Shown in pieces: positions 43,814 to 52,053 of a DNA stretch of 64,000 nucleotides. Each line of letters opens with the position of its first letter. Positions within the stretch are counted from its first letter, which is position 1. The DNA comes from Ravibacter sp037191015. GTDB taxonomy: Bacteria; Bacteroidota; Bacteroidia; Cytophagales; Spirosomataceae. The stretch covers positions 62,001 to 126,000 of the forward strand of contig JBBCKD010000032.1 in the NCBI GenBank assembly GCA_037191015.1, written 5' to 3'. Under the pieces are notes generated by a model. That model did no database searches and had not been told where the DNA came from. It saw only the letters and a list, made by a program, of their open reading frames with translations. The translations under genes were made by a program, and so were the position numbers.

Positions 43814-44688
43814 ATCTGTTTTTTCAGTTCGAGATATTCCATCCGGTTGATCCCCTGGGTTTCGTTGGTAATCTGGACAACAACTGCTATCCGGGGAACA
43901 TCTTCGGCTCCCCTGAGTAATTTATTACCCACAGCCTTTATCCTGATCTGGTCCCTGCTTACTTCTTCCTGGACAGTCATATCAACCGCAATCGAGCGGT
44001 TCCCGACCTTTTTTGCATCATGAAGAACATAGTTGTTGATCAATTCAGCTATTGTCCCCTGGTTATACTTATCCCTTATTTTATAATCGATGGAAAAAGT
44101 CGTGCTGTTATTAGCGGTCACAGACCAGTCGTGAAAAGCTGTTTTGGCGTCTTCCGGCAGTTCCGTTCTGTAATTGCCGGCATAATCGAAATCATTGACC
44201 GACAGATCCTCGTCCAGCAGGTTGGTGATCTTCCGGAAGCTAACCTGGTCTGAGCTGCGAACGGCTTTATTGTCGCTACCTATATAGTCAATTGAAACAT
44301 CTATATAGGCCAGACCGTCCTCCCGTTCCACCAGGCGCCCGCTCCCGCTAAGCTTAACCGCCGTATTGCCCGAAACAGCCGATTCGTTGATCGTGAAAGC
44401 TGAATCGGCCGTAATGATCACGTTTTCAAGGAAAAATACTTCCTTTTTACGGGAGCTCGCTCCCTGGTTGCCAATCTTGTAACTATCGTCAATGTAGTAA
44501 CCGATCCCGAGACGGTTATTGGCCTTGCGCGTTACTACCCAGACGTAGAATGAGCTCCGGTTGTCTTTCGCAGGGTTGGCGTAGTAGGTACCAACAAATT
44601 GATCCGCCCGGTTAGCCCCGATATCAGAACTTTTATCCTTACAGGAGCCGACTGCCAGTACCAGGAGCAGAAAGAACAGCTTTTTCAT
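43810..44688 (-). CDS. Hypothetical lipoprotein
   Basis: A 292-residue predicted lipoprotein with signal MKKLFFLLLVLAVGSC and mature start CKDKSSDIGANR. The body consists of two similar segments, each with a beta-rich pattern: a GTYYANPAKDNRSSFYVWVVT part and a NYRTELPEDAKTAFHDWSVTAN part, suggesting an internal duplication of a roughly 130-residue module. No known domain is recognised. I start at the Met before KKLFF; an in-frame extension of 52 residues upstream is not signal-like. It is the first gene of a two-gene unit with the DxDD protein. Confidence 0.75.
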   Translation of the reverse strand: MKKLFFLLLVLAVGSCKDKSSDIGANRADQFVGTYYANPAKDNRSSFYVWVVTRKANNRLGIGYYIDDSYKIGNQGASSRKKEVFFLENVIITADSAFTINESAVSGNTAVKLSGSGRLVEREDGLAYIDVSIDYIGSDNKAVRSSDQVSFRKITNLLDEDLSVNDFDYAGNYRTELPEDAKTAFHDWSVTANNSTTFSIDYKIRDKYNQGTIAELINNYVLHDAKKVGNRSIAVDMTVQEEVSRDQIRIKAVGNKLLRGAEDVPRIAVVVQITNETQGINRMEYLELKKQM

Positions 44689-44973
44689 CGGAATAAATGA
44701 CATTAAATTGTTAGTTATAAATATTTGCAAAGTCGCTGGTTCTACCGGGTGTCCCGATACGATCGGAGCCGGAGGCCGGATGGCGAGCATCCGACGGTTG
44801 AGCTGATTAAAAAAATGTGCCAGCATAATAACCTTACCCGGCAACGATTATTGCCGGTGCTTCTCCTTAAAATTTTATGGGTATATTGTTGCCCCGTACC
44901 CACCGCTTAACGGGCCGGGTGCCGGTACCTTTACATGTCGTTTAAATGTCAGCCAAATTATAAGCTTCCTACT

Positions 44974-46113
44974 ATGAAATTTGCCACCAAAGCTATTCAT
45001 GCAGGCTACGAGCCGGACCCCGCTACCGGCGCCGTAATGCCACCGATCTTCCAGACCTCGACTTATGCCCAGAAAAGCCCGGGAGCGCATACGGGATATG
45101 AATACTCGAGAATGCAAAACCCCACGAGGGACGTCCTGCAGGCTGCGCTCGCCGGGCTGGAAAACGGGAGATCCGCCTTCTGCTATTCCAGCGGGATGGC
45201 TGCCGTGGACGCAGTTTTGAAGCTTCTCCGTCCCGGCGACGAGGTAATTGCCTCCCTCGACCTGTACGGGGGTACCTTCCGTATGATGAAACAGATCTTT
45301 GAGCCCTATGGGATCGGGTTCCGTTTTGTCGATCTTAAAAATGCCGGGGCTTTTGAAAGGAGCATCGGCAAAAACACCAGGCTGGTATGGATGGAAACGC
45401 CGTCCAACCCGCTGCTGCGCATCACCGATATCGGGCTTATCAGCTCCCTCGCCCAAAAAAACGGGCTTATAAGCGTCGTAGACAGCACTTTCGCTTCTCC
45501 GTTCCTCTGCAACCCGCTCGACCTTGGAGCGGATGTCGTCATGCACTCCGTAACGAAATACCTGGGCGGGCATTCGGACGTCATCATGGGCGCATTAATT
45601 GTCAATGATGAAGACCTGGCCGCACAGTTTTTATTCCAGCAGAAGGCTACCGGCGGGGTCCCCGGTCCCCAGGACTGCTTCCTGGTCCTGAGGGGGTTGA
45701 AGACACTCCACCTCAGGATGAAGCAGCACTGTGAAAATGCCTTGCAGGTCGCCCAATGGCTTGAAAATCACGCTAACGTGGAAAGAGTGTACTATCCCGG
45801 CCTCACATCTCATCCCGAACATGAGCTGGCCGCCAGGCAGATGCGGGGATTCGGGGGTATGGTCTCTTTCGACCTGGCCGGAGGCAAAGCTGCCGATACC
45901 ATCTCCGCCATGGAGCGCCTCCGCCTTGTTACCGTAGGCGAATCTCTCGGGGGAGTTGAATCTCTCTGCGCCTACCCGCCCAAAATGAGCCATGCCAGCT
46001 ATTCAAAAGAGGAAAGAGAAAAAATGGGCGTTAAAGATACGCTGATACGGCTGAGCGTGGGCGTGGAAGATATAGATGACATTATTGACGATCTCAGCCA
46101 GGCGATAGGTTAG
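44974..46113 (+). CDS. Trans-sulfuration family PLP enzyme (cystathionine gamma-synthase/lyase-like)
   Basis: A 379-residue PLP-dependent enzyme of the Cys/Met metabolism family (cystathionine gamma-synthase, gamma-lyase, methionine gamma-lyase). Family segments seen are KAIHAGYEPDPATGAVMPPI, YEYSRMQNPTR (PLP phosphate and partner-subunit contacts), FCYSSGMAAVDAVL, SVVDSTFASPF and the Schiff-base lysine in HSVTKYLGGHSD (about residue 195). SLGGVESLCAYPPKMSHAS is the usual C-terminal signature region. Which reaction it favours cannot be settled from motifs. I start at the ATG before KFATKAIH. It is 4 nt upstream of menE, so co-transcribed. Confidence 0.9.
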   Translation: MKFATKAIHAGYEPDPATGAVMPPIFQTSTYAQKSPGAHTGYEYSRMQNPTRDVLQAALAGLENGRSAFCYSSGMAAVDAVLKLLRPGDEVIASLDLYGGTFRMMKQIFEPYGIGFRFVDLKNAGAFERSIGKNTRLVWMETPSNPLLRITDIGLISSLAQKNGLISVVDSTFASPFLCNPLDLGADVVMHSVTKYLGGHSDVIMGALIVNDEDLAAQFLFQQKATGGVPGPQDCFLVLRGLKTLHLRMKQHCENALQVAQWLENHANVERVYYPGLTSHPEHELAARQMRGFGGMVSFDLAGGKAADTISAMERLRLVTVGESLGGVESLCAYPPKMSHASYSKEEREKMGVKDTLIRLSVGVEDIDDIIDDLSQAIG

Positions 46114-46117
46114 GTTT

Positions 46118-47176
46118 ATGGCAATCGCTGTATTTGACAGGAGAACCGTAGGCTCCCTCGTTTCCGGGGATCCATACGTTCAGAAAGCCAGGTCTCTCTG
46201 CATGGACTGGCTGAACGGGAAAGAATCCTACATTCTTCCGACTTCCGGCTCTACGGGTCCTCCGAAACAGATCACCGTTCACGCAGACCAGCTGAAAGCC
46301 AGTGTATATGCCACATCCGGGGCTTTGTCTCTTTACCAGGGCACCAGGGCGCTCGCCTGCCTTAACATCGACTATGTAGCGGGCTTTATGATGCTGATAA
46401 GAGCTATGGAGCTCGACTGGGAAGTGACACTCATGACGCCTTCTTCCAACCCGCTGCTGCTGCTTCAGGAGGGAAGCAAATTCGATTTTACAGCCCTCGT
46501 TCCGATGCAGCTGTATGAAATCATCTCGAATCCTGAGACGAGCCGGCGCACAAAAGAACTGGGGAAAATTCTCCTCGGTGGGGTCGGACTGTCCCGTTCA
46601 CAGAGCGAGGCCTTCAAAAAACTGGATCAGGAAGTATACCTGGGGTATGGAATGACCGAGACGGTTTCGCACGTAGCGCTGCAACGGATCGACGGATCGG
46701 CTCCCGGCCGGTTTTACCTGGCAGGCGATGTGGATTTCGGGACCGATTCGCGAGGGTGCCTGTTTTTCAACGGCGCAGTAACGGGCTACAAACCTGTTCA
46801 AACCAACGACCTGGCTACAATTTTCCCACAGGAAAGAGCTTTCCAACTGCATGGACGGATCGATCATGTCGTTAATTCGGGAGGGATCAAAATCCAGATC
46901 GAAGAAATGGAATCGCAAATCGGTGAGCTTCTGACAGCCAACGAGGTGTTTTCCGACTTTTTCCTCTGGAAAATCCCCGACGAACGGCTGGGAAACGCGC
47001 TCGTGCTGGTGGTCGAAGGCCCTCCGGAACTGGAAGAAAAAATATCAGAGATTCTGCGCAATGGCCTCGAAAGGCTGAAACGCCCCCGGAAAATCTATTT
47101 CACCGGGTCATTTTTAAGGACAGGAAGCGACAAAACAGACAAATACCGTACCTTTGAAAGGTTAACCGGCGCCTGA
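46118..47176 (+). CDS. menE: o-Succinylbenzoate-CoA ligase-like AMP-binding enzyme
   Basis: A 352-residue adenylate-forming enzyme, probably MenE of menaquinone synthesis, which activates o-succinylbenzoate with CoA. The P-loop-like motif is LPTSGSTGPPKQITV (about residue 45), the A5 motif is YLGYGMTETVSHVAL, the A8 hinge is GRIDHVVNSGGIKIQIEEME and the catalytic A10 lysine is in LRTGSDKTDKYR. It is shorter than the roughly 450-residue E. coli MenE, lacking much of the N-terminal subdomain, which is usual in Bacteroidota. Other men genes are not in the window. A different acyl-CoA ligase function is possible. Confidence 0.85.
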   Translation: MAIAVFDRRTVGSLVSGDPYVQKARSLCMDWLNGKESYILPTSGSTGPPKQITVHADQLKASVYATSGALSLYQGTRALACLNIDYVAGFMMLIRAMELDWEVTLMTPSSNPLLLLQEGSKFDFTALVPMQLYEIISNPETSRRTKELGKILLGGVGLSRSQSEAFKKLDQEVYLGYGMTETVSHVALQRIDGSAPGRFYLAGDVDFGTDSRGCLFFNGAVTGYKPVQTNDLATIFPQERAFQLHGRIDHVVNSGGIKIQIEEMESQIGELLTANEVFSDFFLWKIPDERLGNALVLVVEGPPELEEKISEILRNGLERLKRPRKIYFTGSFLRTGSDKTDKYRTFERLTGA

Positions 47177-47200
47177 CAGCGCTGTCTTTCATACCGATAT

Positions 47201-47977
47201 ATGCTACCTTACAAAGAACTTTCCATCGACTGCCGGACTAACCCGGATATTCCGCCTCCCTATTCGCACGTTTACAATATTACCGTCGACGAGAACCCTT
47301 CTTACCTGACGCTTTCCTTTAAGCTCCGGTATACAGACCGCGAGGAACTGAGCGAGGAAGAAATTCTCGAGGAAGGATTCGGCCCGGACGATGATTTCAC
47401 CTGGAGCGGCAAGCTGAATAAAATCTGGAAACAACAGCTCGATGCCCTGCTGGCAGCCACCAGGTTTCATAACAATCCTTCATCGGGCGGCGACTTTACG
47501 GTGGAAGTAGTGTCGAAAACCGGAAATGCCGACAAAAGAGAATATGTAGCCAAAAAAGAAACTGCGGGCTGGATATATTTCATCCAGGAGCTCAAGCAGG
47601 CCATCCTGGAATCGGAACAGCTCGAAGCGCCTCTCACCATAGAATACCTGAAAATCGGGAACGGGCCCGCTACCCATCTTGTCTTAAACGGCAGCTTTGC
47701 CAGCCGCACCTTTACTGTCAGGGTCAACGACAGGCCGGTAGAGCAACTGGAATGGCCGGTATTGCAAAAGACGATCAACCTTATTTTCAACGAGACCGAG
47801 ATCGACTACGACGAGGCCTCTGCCGCCAGGCCTTATTCCGAAGGATATTACCTGATGCTCCCGGGGGTAGGGTGGCTCGAGCTGGGAGAAGGCATCAAAG
47901 CGCGCTTCGACGACATCCCGGTGCTTGAAAATATCGTAAAAACCATGAACGGCTTTATAAGCGGCAAGCAGGGTTAA
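47201..47977 (+). CDS. Conserved hypothetical protein
   Basis: A 258-residue cytoplasmic, acidic protein without signal or membrane segment and with no domain I recognise. The N-terminal half is beta-rich (YSHVYNITVDENPSYLTLSF), the middle has DFTVEVVSKTGNADKREYVAKKE, and the C-terminus contains an ExxxYDE-rich segment ending GYYLMLPGVGWLELGEGIK. It starts 24 nt after menE, so it may share its transcript. Its stop overlaps that of the convergent regulator gene by TTAA. Codon use and length support a real gene; the function is unknown. Confidence 0.7.
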   Translation: MLPYKELSIDCRTNPDIPPPYSHVYNITVDENPSYLTLSFKLRYTDREELSEEEILEEGFGPDDDFTWSGKLNKIWKQQLDALLAATRFHNNPSSGGDFTVEVVSKTGNADKREYVAKKETAGWIYFIQELKQAILESEQLEAPLTIEYLKIGNGPATHLVLNGSFASRTFTVRVNDRPVEQLEWPVLQKTINLIFNETEIDYDEASAARPYSEGYYLMLPGVGWLELGEGIKARFDDIPVLENIVKTMNGFISGKQG

Positions 47978-48837
47978 GCATTATCAAGGAGCCTGACCAT
48001 CTCATCCGTAAGCTCTTTCAGCTTCCTGACAGGGACTACCGCTGAAGGCGCATCGGTCTGCACGGTCGCTATATACCTGTAAACTTCGCTGATGGACGAT
48101 TCAGGCAGTTCCTTTGTCGGTTTATCCGGGAAATCGGAGCTGAGAATGACCGTTCCCTTTATAGCGATCTGGTTGAATGCCCTCCTGAACAGCACCTGGC
48201 CGTCGGAAGTCATCAAAATATACAGCGCATTATTTTCTATAAGATTCGTCCTGTCCAGCCGCGCCCCGATGAGGTGTACGCCACGGAGCGGCATATCTTC
48301 CAGGTCGGAAAACAACCTGATACCTCCGCGGGATTCCAGCAAAGCTCTGAGCGATTCCATAAAATCCCCGGCGCTGACCGGGGCGGTTCCCGCCGGGATA
48401 GCTGTCGCAGGCGCGACGCTGTGGGCTGCCTTTGCCGCAGAAGCGGGACCACCGGCAAACAGGTCCATCTGGGCACTCTTTACAGGTTCTTCTTCCTGCC
48501 GGCCTGTTTTATCTGACAATGGTCTTTCCATAGATTCCCTGTCTGCAACCGGGGCCGGTGAGGAAGCGGCCGGTTCTGTCCTGTCCGGATTAAGTTTCAG
48601 AATATTCCCCGTACCCAGCTTTCGTACCCGCTCCTTCAGATCATCGTTCAGAAGATTTTCTACCGATACGCCCAGTACTTCCGCCATGCTGTCCAGGTAA
48701 ATTTCATTAGGATTTGCACGTGCCTCTTCGTAAGCCCCGAGCAGGGAGCGCTTGATCCCTATCTGCTCGGCAAATTGCTCCTGGGTATAACCTTTCAGCT
48801 TTCTTAAATACCTGATATTTTCACTTACGGTGCTCAT
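47974..48837 (-). CDS. XRE-type helix-turn-helix protein with large C-terminal domain
   Basis: A 287-residue DNA-binding protein. An XRE/Cro-type helix-turn-helix is clear at residues 6-62 (IRYLRKLKGYTQEQFAEQIGIKRSLLGAYEE, given by its ends IRYLRKL and LGAYEE). A low-complexity Pro/Ala-rich linker (about 85-155) follows. The C-terminal region (about 160-287) contains FSDLEDMPLRGVHLIGARLDRTNLI and is probably an S24-like or sensory beta-domain; no Ser-Lys protease pair is certain. The ATG before STVSEN is the start; the upstream in-frame residues form a hydrophobic stretch that does not belong. It is divergent from the aldehyde dehydrogenase gene. Confidence 0.8.
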   Translation of the reverse strand: MSTVSENIRYLRKLKGYTQEQFAEQIGIKRSLLGAYEEARANPNEIYLDSMAEVLGVSVENLLNDDLKERVRKLGTGNILKLNPDRTEPAASSPAPVADRESMERPLSDKTGRQEEEPVKSAQMDLFAGGPASAAKAAHSVAPATAIPAGTAPVSAGDFMESLRALLESRGGIRLFSDLEDMPLRGVHLIGARLDRTNLIENNALYILMTSDGQVLFRRAFNQIAIKGTVILSSDFPDKPTKELPESSISEVYRYIATVQTDAPSAVVPVRKLKELTDEMVRLLDNA

Positions 48838-48967
48838 TATGACTAAACTCGCCAAAAAAACGGATATTGTGAAAAACAACTGTGCAAAAGTTATTATTTT
48901 TCTGAAATAATCCATGAACCGGCGCCTTTTACTTCACCCTTGTTAAACCTGTCCGACTACCACAGCT

Positions 48968-50401
48968 ATGAACCGGGAAGATACAATTGAAAGAATGTCG
49001 AAAGGCGATATTGCCACCCTTTTCAGGAAACAGAAAGAGCTGGCGCCCAGGCTTGCCGCATCGACCTGCCGCGAAAGGCGTAAAAAGCTCGCCTGCATGC
49101 TGGATTACCTCACGCGGCATGCTGCAGGAATCGAACAGGCTGCCTACTCGGATATGAAAAAACCGGCAGCAGAAGTGAAACTGTCGGAAATTATCACATT
49201 GACCTCCGAAATAAGATACCATCTGAAACACCTCAGCCGCTGGATGGGCCCGCACCGGGTGCCTACTCCCCTGCTTGCCATCGGCACAAGGAGCTATGTT
49301 CAGTTTGAGGCCAAGGGTACTTCTCTTATCATATCCCCGTGGAACTACCCGGTGAGCCTGGCCATCAAACCGCTTATCGCTGCCGTGAGCGCGGGATGCA
49401 CGGCTATCATCAAGCCGTCCGAATTCACTCCCGGTGCTTCCGCCTTTATCAGGAATTTCGTGCGGAATATTTTCACCCCGGAAGAAGTAGCGGTAGTCGA
49501 AGGAGACAAGGAAGTTGCTGCCGAGCTGCTGGAGCTTCCCTTTGATCATATATTCTTCACAGGCAGCCCGGCGGTCGGTAAAGTGGTGATGCGGGCAGCG
49601 GCTGAGCACCTTACATCGGTGTCGCTCGAGCTGGGAGGCAAATCGCCTTCGGTTATCGACGAAACGGCCGATATCCCGGCCACTGCGCAGAATATTGCCT
49701 GGGCAAAGTTCCTGAATAACGGCCAGACCTGCATTGCCCCCGACTACGTGCTGGTACATGAAAAAGTACATGCCGCATTCCTGTCTGAAATCAAATCTGC
49801 TATCGGGAAAATGTATACACCCGCCGGGAATTCCATCCGGCAATCACCGGATTATGCGCGTATCATCAACAGCAGCCATTTCGGAAGGCTCCACATGCTT
49901 TTCCAGGATGCGCTCGCCAAAGGAGCGGAGCTCGTCTTTGGCGGCTCTTTTGACCGGGAGGACCTGTTTATAGAGCCCACCGTGCTCGATAAGGCGACCC
50001 CGGAGATGGCTGTCATGCAGGAAGAGATCTTCGGACCCATCCTCCCCGTTATTTCCTTCGGATCGGTTGACGAAGCCGTAAAAAAGATCAATGAGCTGGA
50101 AAAACCGCTGGCGCTGTATATCCACAGCCGCAGCAGCTCCAATACCGACTATATCCTGGCCCATACGAGCTCGGGAAATGCGCTGGTTAACGAGGCGCTC
50201 CTGCAGTTCCAGCACCCGGAGATACCTTTCGGCGGGATTGGGAACAGCGGCATGGGGAAAGCAAACGGCTTTTTCGGGTTCCAGGAGTTCTCCAACGCCA
50301 GGGGCGTCATCAAAAGAAAGTTCGGCACAGTAAAATTCCTGTATCCTCCCTTTTCGCCGGTGAAGGCCAGGATACTGGAATGGATGCAGAAATATATTTA
50401 A
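48968..50401 (+). CDS. Aldehyde dehydrogenase family protein
   Basis: A 477-residue NAD(P)-dependent aldehyde dehydrogenase of the class 3-like branch: short N-terminus and a C-terminal extension VKFLYPPFSPVKARILEWMQKY. The nucleophile is Cys255 in NNGQTCIAPDYV, the general base Glu221 in SLELGGKSPSV, and the cofactor loop FTGSPAVGKVVMRAA. LIISPWNYPVSLAIKPLI is the conserved N-terminal strand. It would oxidise medium- or long-chain aldehydes to acids. The stop overlaps folD by TTAA. The substrate is unknown. Confidence 0.93.
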   Translation: MNREDTIERMSKGDIATLFRKQKELAPRLAASTCRERRKKLACMLDYLTRHAAGIEQAAYSDMKKPAAEVKLSEIITLTSEIRYHLKHLSRWMGPHRVPTPLLAIGTRSYVQFEAKGTSLIISPWNYPVSLAIKPLIAAVSAGCTAIIKPSEFTPGASAFIRNFVRNIFTPEEVAVVEGDKEVAAELLELPFDHIFFTGSPAVGKVVMRAAAEHLTSVSLELGGKSPSVIDETADIPATAQNIAWAKFLNNGQTCIAPDYVLVHEKVHAAFLSEIKSAIGKMYTPAGNSIRQSPDYARIINSSHFGRLHMLFQDALAKGAELVFGGSFDREDLFIEPTVLDKATPEMAVMQEEIFGPILPVISFGSVDEAVKKINELEKPLALYIHSRSSSNTDYILAHTSSGNALVNEALLQFQHPEIPFGGIGNSGMGKANGFFGFQEFSNARGVIKRKFGTVKFLYPPFSPVKARILEWMQKYI

Positions 50402-51279
50402 GGATAAATCTCCTTCCTAGCTGCCTTAAGCGTATTGGTCAGCAGCCCGCAGATCGTCATAAGCCCGACACCACCGGGGACCGGCGTAATAAAGCCTGCC
50501 TTGGGCGCTACTTCGTCGAATTTCACATCACCTTTAATGGTAAATCCGCTCTTTTTCGACAGATCGACTACCCTCGTAATACCTACATCTATTACCACCG
50601 CGCCCTCCTTCACATAATCTGCGGTAACAAACTCAGCCCTGCCAAGGGCAACGATCAGGATATCGGCGGTTTGCGCAATTTCTTTCAGGTTGACCGTCCT
50701 GCTGTGACAGATCGTGACTGTGCAATTGCCCGGGTTGTCGTTCCGCTGCATCAGTATGCTCATGGGCAGGCCGACGATCTGGCTGCGGCCGATGACCACA
50801 CAATGTTTGCCGGCAGTCTCAATACCCGACCGCTTCAGCATTTCGATAATACCGAAGGGAGTGGCCGAAATATAGGCAGGCAGTCCTTTGCACATCCTTC
50901 CTACATTGACCGGGTGAAAACCGTCGACATCCTTTTTAGGATCTACGGCTTCCATCACCCTGTTTTCGGATATATGCACCGGCAACGGAAGCTGTACTAT
51001 AAATCCATCAATGTCCTCATCGTTATTCAAAGCCTCTATTTCGTCGATAAGCTGATCTTCTGTAATGGAGGCATCGAACCTCCTGAGCGTCGATTTGAAG
51101 CCTATTTCCTCGCAGCTCCTGATCTTGGATGCTACGTAGGTTTCGCTTGCCCCGTCTGCCCCGACTAGAATTGCCGCAAGGTGCGGCCTTTTCCCGCCAC
51201 CGGCGATCCAGCTGGCGGTTTCTTCCCTGATTTCAGATTTTATGATGGCCGAGAGTACTTTCCCGTCGATTAGTTTCAT
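50398..51279 (-). CDS. folD: Bifunctional methylenetetrahydrofolate dehydrogenase/cyclohydrolase FolD
   Basis: A 293-residue one-carbon enzyme. It oxidises 5,10-methylene-THF to methenyl-THF with NADP and hydrolyses it to 10-formyl-THF. The active-site Tyr-x-x-x-Lys is in ETYVASKIRSCEE (about residue 50). DIDGFIVQLPLPVHI and the nucleotide-binding VVIGRSQIVGLPMSILM and PVPGGVGLMTICGLL are intact. Length matches the family. Confidence 0.97.
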   Translation of the reverse strand: MKLIDGKVLSAIIKSEIREETASWIAGGGKRPHLAAILVGADGASETYVASKIRSCEEIGFKSTLRRFDASITEDQLIDEIEALNNDEDIDGFIVQLPLPVHISENRVMEAVDPKKDVDGFHPVNVGRMCKGLPAYISATPFGIIEMLKRSGIETAGKHCVVIGRSQIVGLPMSILMQRNDNPGNCTVTICHSRTVNLKEIAQTADILIVALGRAEFVTADYVKEGAVVIDVGITRVVDLSKKSGFTIKGDVKFDEVAPKAGFITPVPGGVGLMTICGLLTNTLKAARKEIYP

Positions 51280-51308
51280 GTGTTTAAATTGATGTAATAA
51301 TGAAATTA

Positions 51309-51325
51309 TGTCGCCTTTGGCGACA
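51309..51325 (-). terminator. Hairpin between the sirtuin and folD genes, possible weak terminator
   Basis: A perfect 7-bp stem (arms 51309-51315 and 51319-51325) with a 3-nt loop starts 3 nt after the sirtuin stop. On the minus strand it is followed by AT-rich TAATTTCATTATT rather than a clean T-run, so termination may be partial. Confidence 0.45.
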
Positions 51326-51327
51326 AT

Positions 51328-52035
51328 TCACTCCTGCTCCCCCAGCCCGCTTATAAGAACGTCTTTGAGCTGCTGCATTCCGACTGTCGCCTTTTCCTCG
51401 ATAAAAGTCATGTTATCCTTAAACGTAATATCCGGACGGTTCACGTCGATGATGTAGATCGGCGTATTCGGCCGCGTATACCTGAATAATCCTGCAGCAG
51501 GGTACACCACGAGCGACGTCCCGATCACGATGAAAATATCTGCCTGCTCCGCTATCTCAATAGCGGGCGCCATCATAGGCACCTCCTCTCCGAACCACAC
51601 GATATTAGGACGCAGCTGGCTGCCTTCCTCACAAAGGTCGCCTATCTTCAGCTCCCATCCTTCTATATCATAAACCAGCGACGGCGTTTTGGTACTTCTT
51701 GCCTTAAACAGCTCGCCGTGCAGGTGAAGCACCTGTGTAGAGCCGGCGCGCTCATGAAGGTTATCGACATTCTGGGTAACTACATGAACGTCAAAAAACG
51801 GCTCCAGCTCAGCGATGGCGTAATGCGCAGCGTTAGGTTCCACCTCCAGCGCCTGTTTTCTCCTCTGGTTGTAAAACCTTAAAACAAGCTCCTGATCGCG
51901 GTTCCAGGCCTCCGGTGTTGCAACATCCTCGATCCGATGGTTTTCCCAGAGCCCGTTCCCGTCACGGAAGGTTCTGACACCACTTTCTGCACTGACTCCG
52001 GCTCCGCTAAGTACCACTACTTTTTTCTTCTTCAT
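51328..52035 (-). CDS. NAD-dependent protein deacylase (sirtuin), zinc-less type
   Basis: A 235-residue sirtuin that would remove acyl groups from lysines using NAD. Family motifs are GAGVSAESGVRTFRD (NAD binding, 11-25), QNVD (88-91) and catalytic His106 in HLHG. Tyr55 and Arg58 in FYNQRR form the class III (SirT5/CobB) acyl-pocket pair for succinyl-lysine. The zinc module is altered: only one cysteine (Cys135, in DLCEEGSQLRP) remains where four are normal, in the insertion between His106 and NIVWFGE. Such proteins are frequent in Bacteroidota. It lies 18 nt downstream of topA, probably on the same transcript. Confidence 0.92.
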   Translation of the reverse strand: MKKKKVVVLSGAGVSAESGVRTFRDGNGLWENHRIEDVATPEAWNRDQELVLRFYNQRRKQALEVEPNAAHYAIAELEPFFDVHVVTQNVDNLHERAGSTQVLHLHGELFKARSTKTPSLVYDIEGWELKIGDLCEEGSQLRPNIVWFGEEVPMMAPAIEIAEQADIFIVIGTSLVVYPAAGLFRYTRPNTPIYIIDVNRPDITFKDNMTFIEEKATVGMQQLKDVLISGLGEQE

Positions 52036-52053
52036 GGCTCTCTTTCGTTGGTT

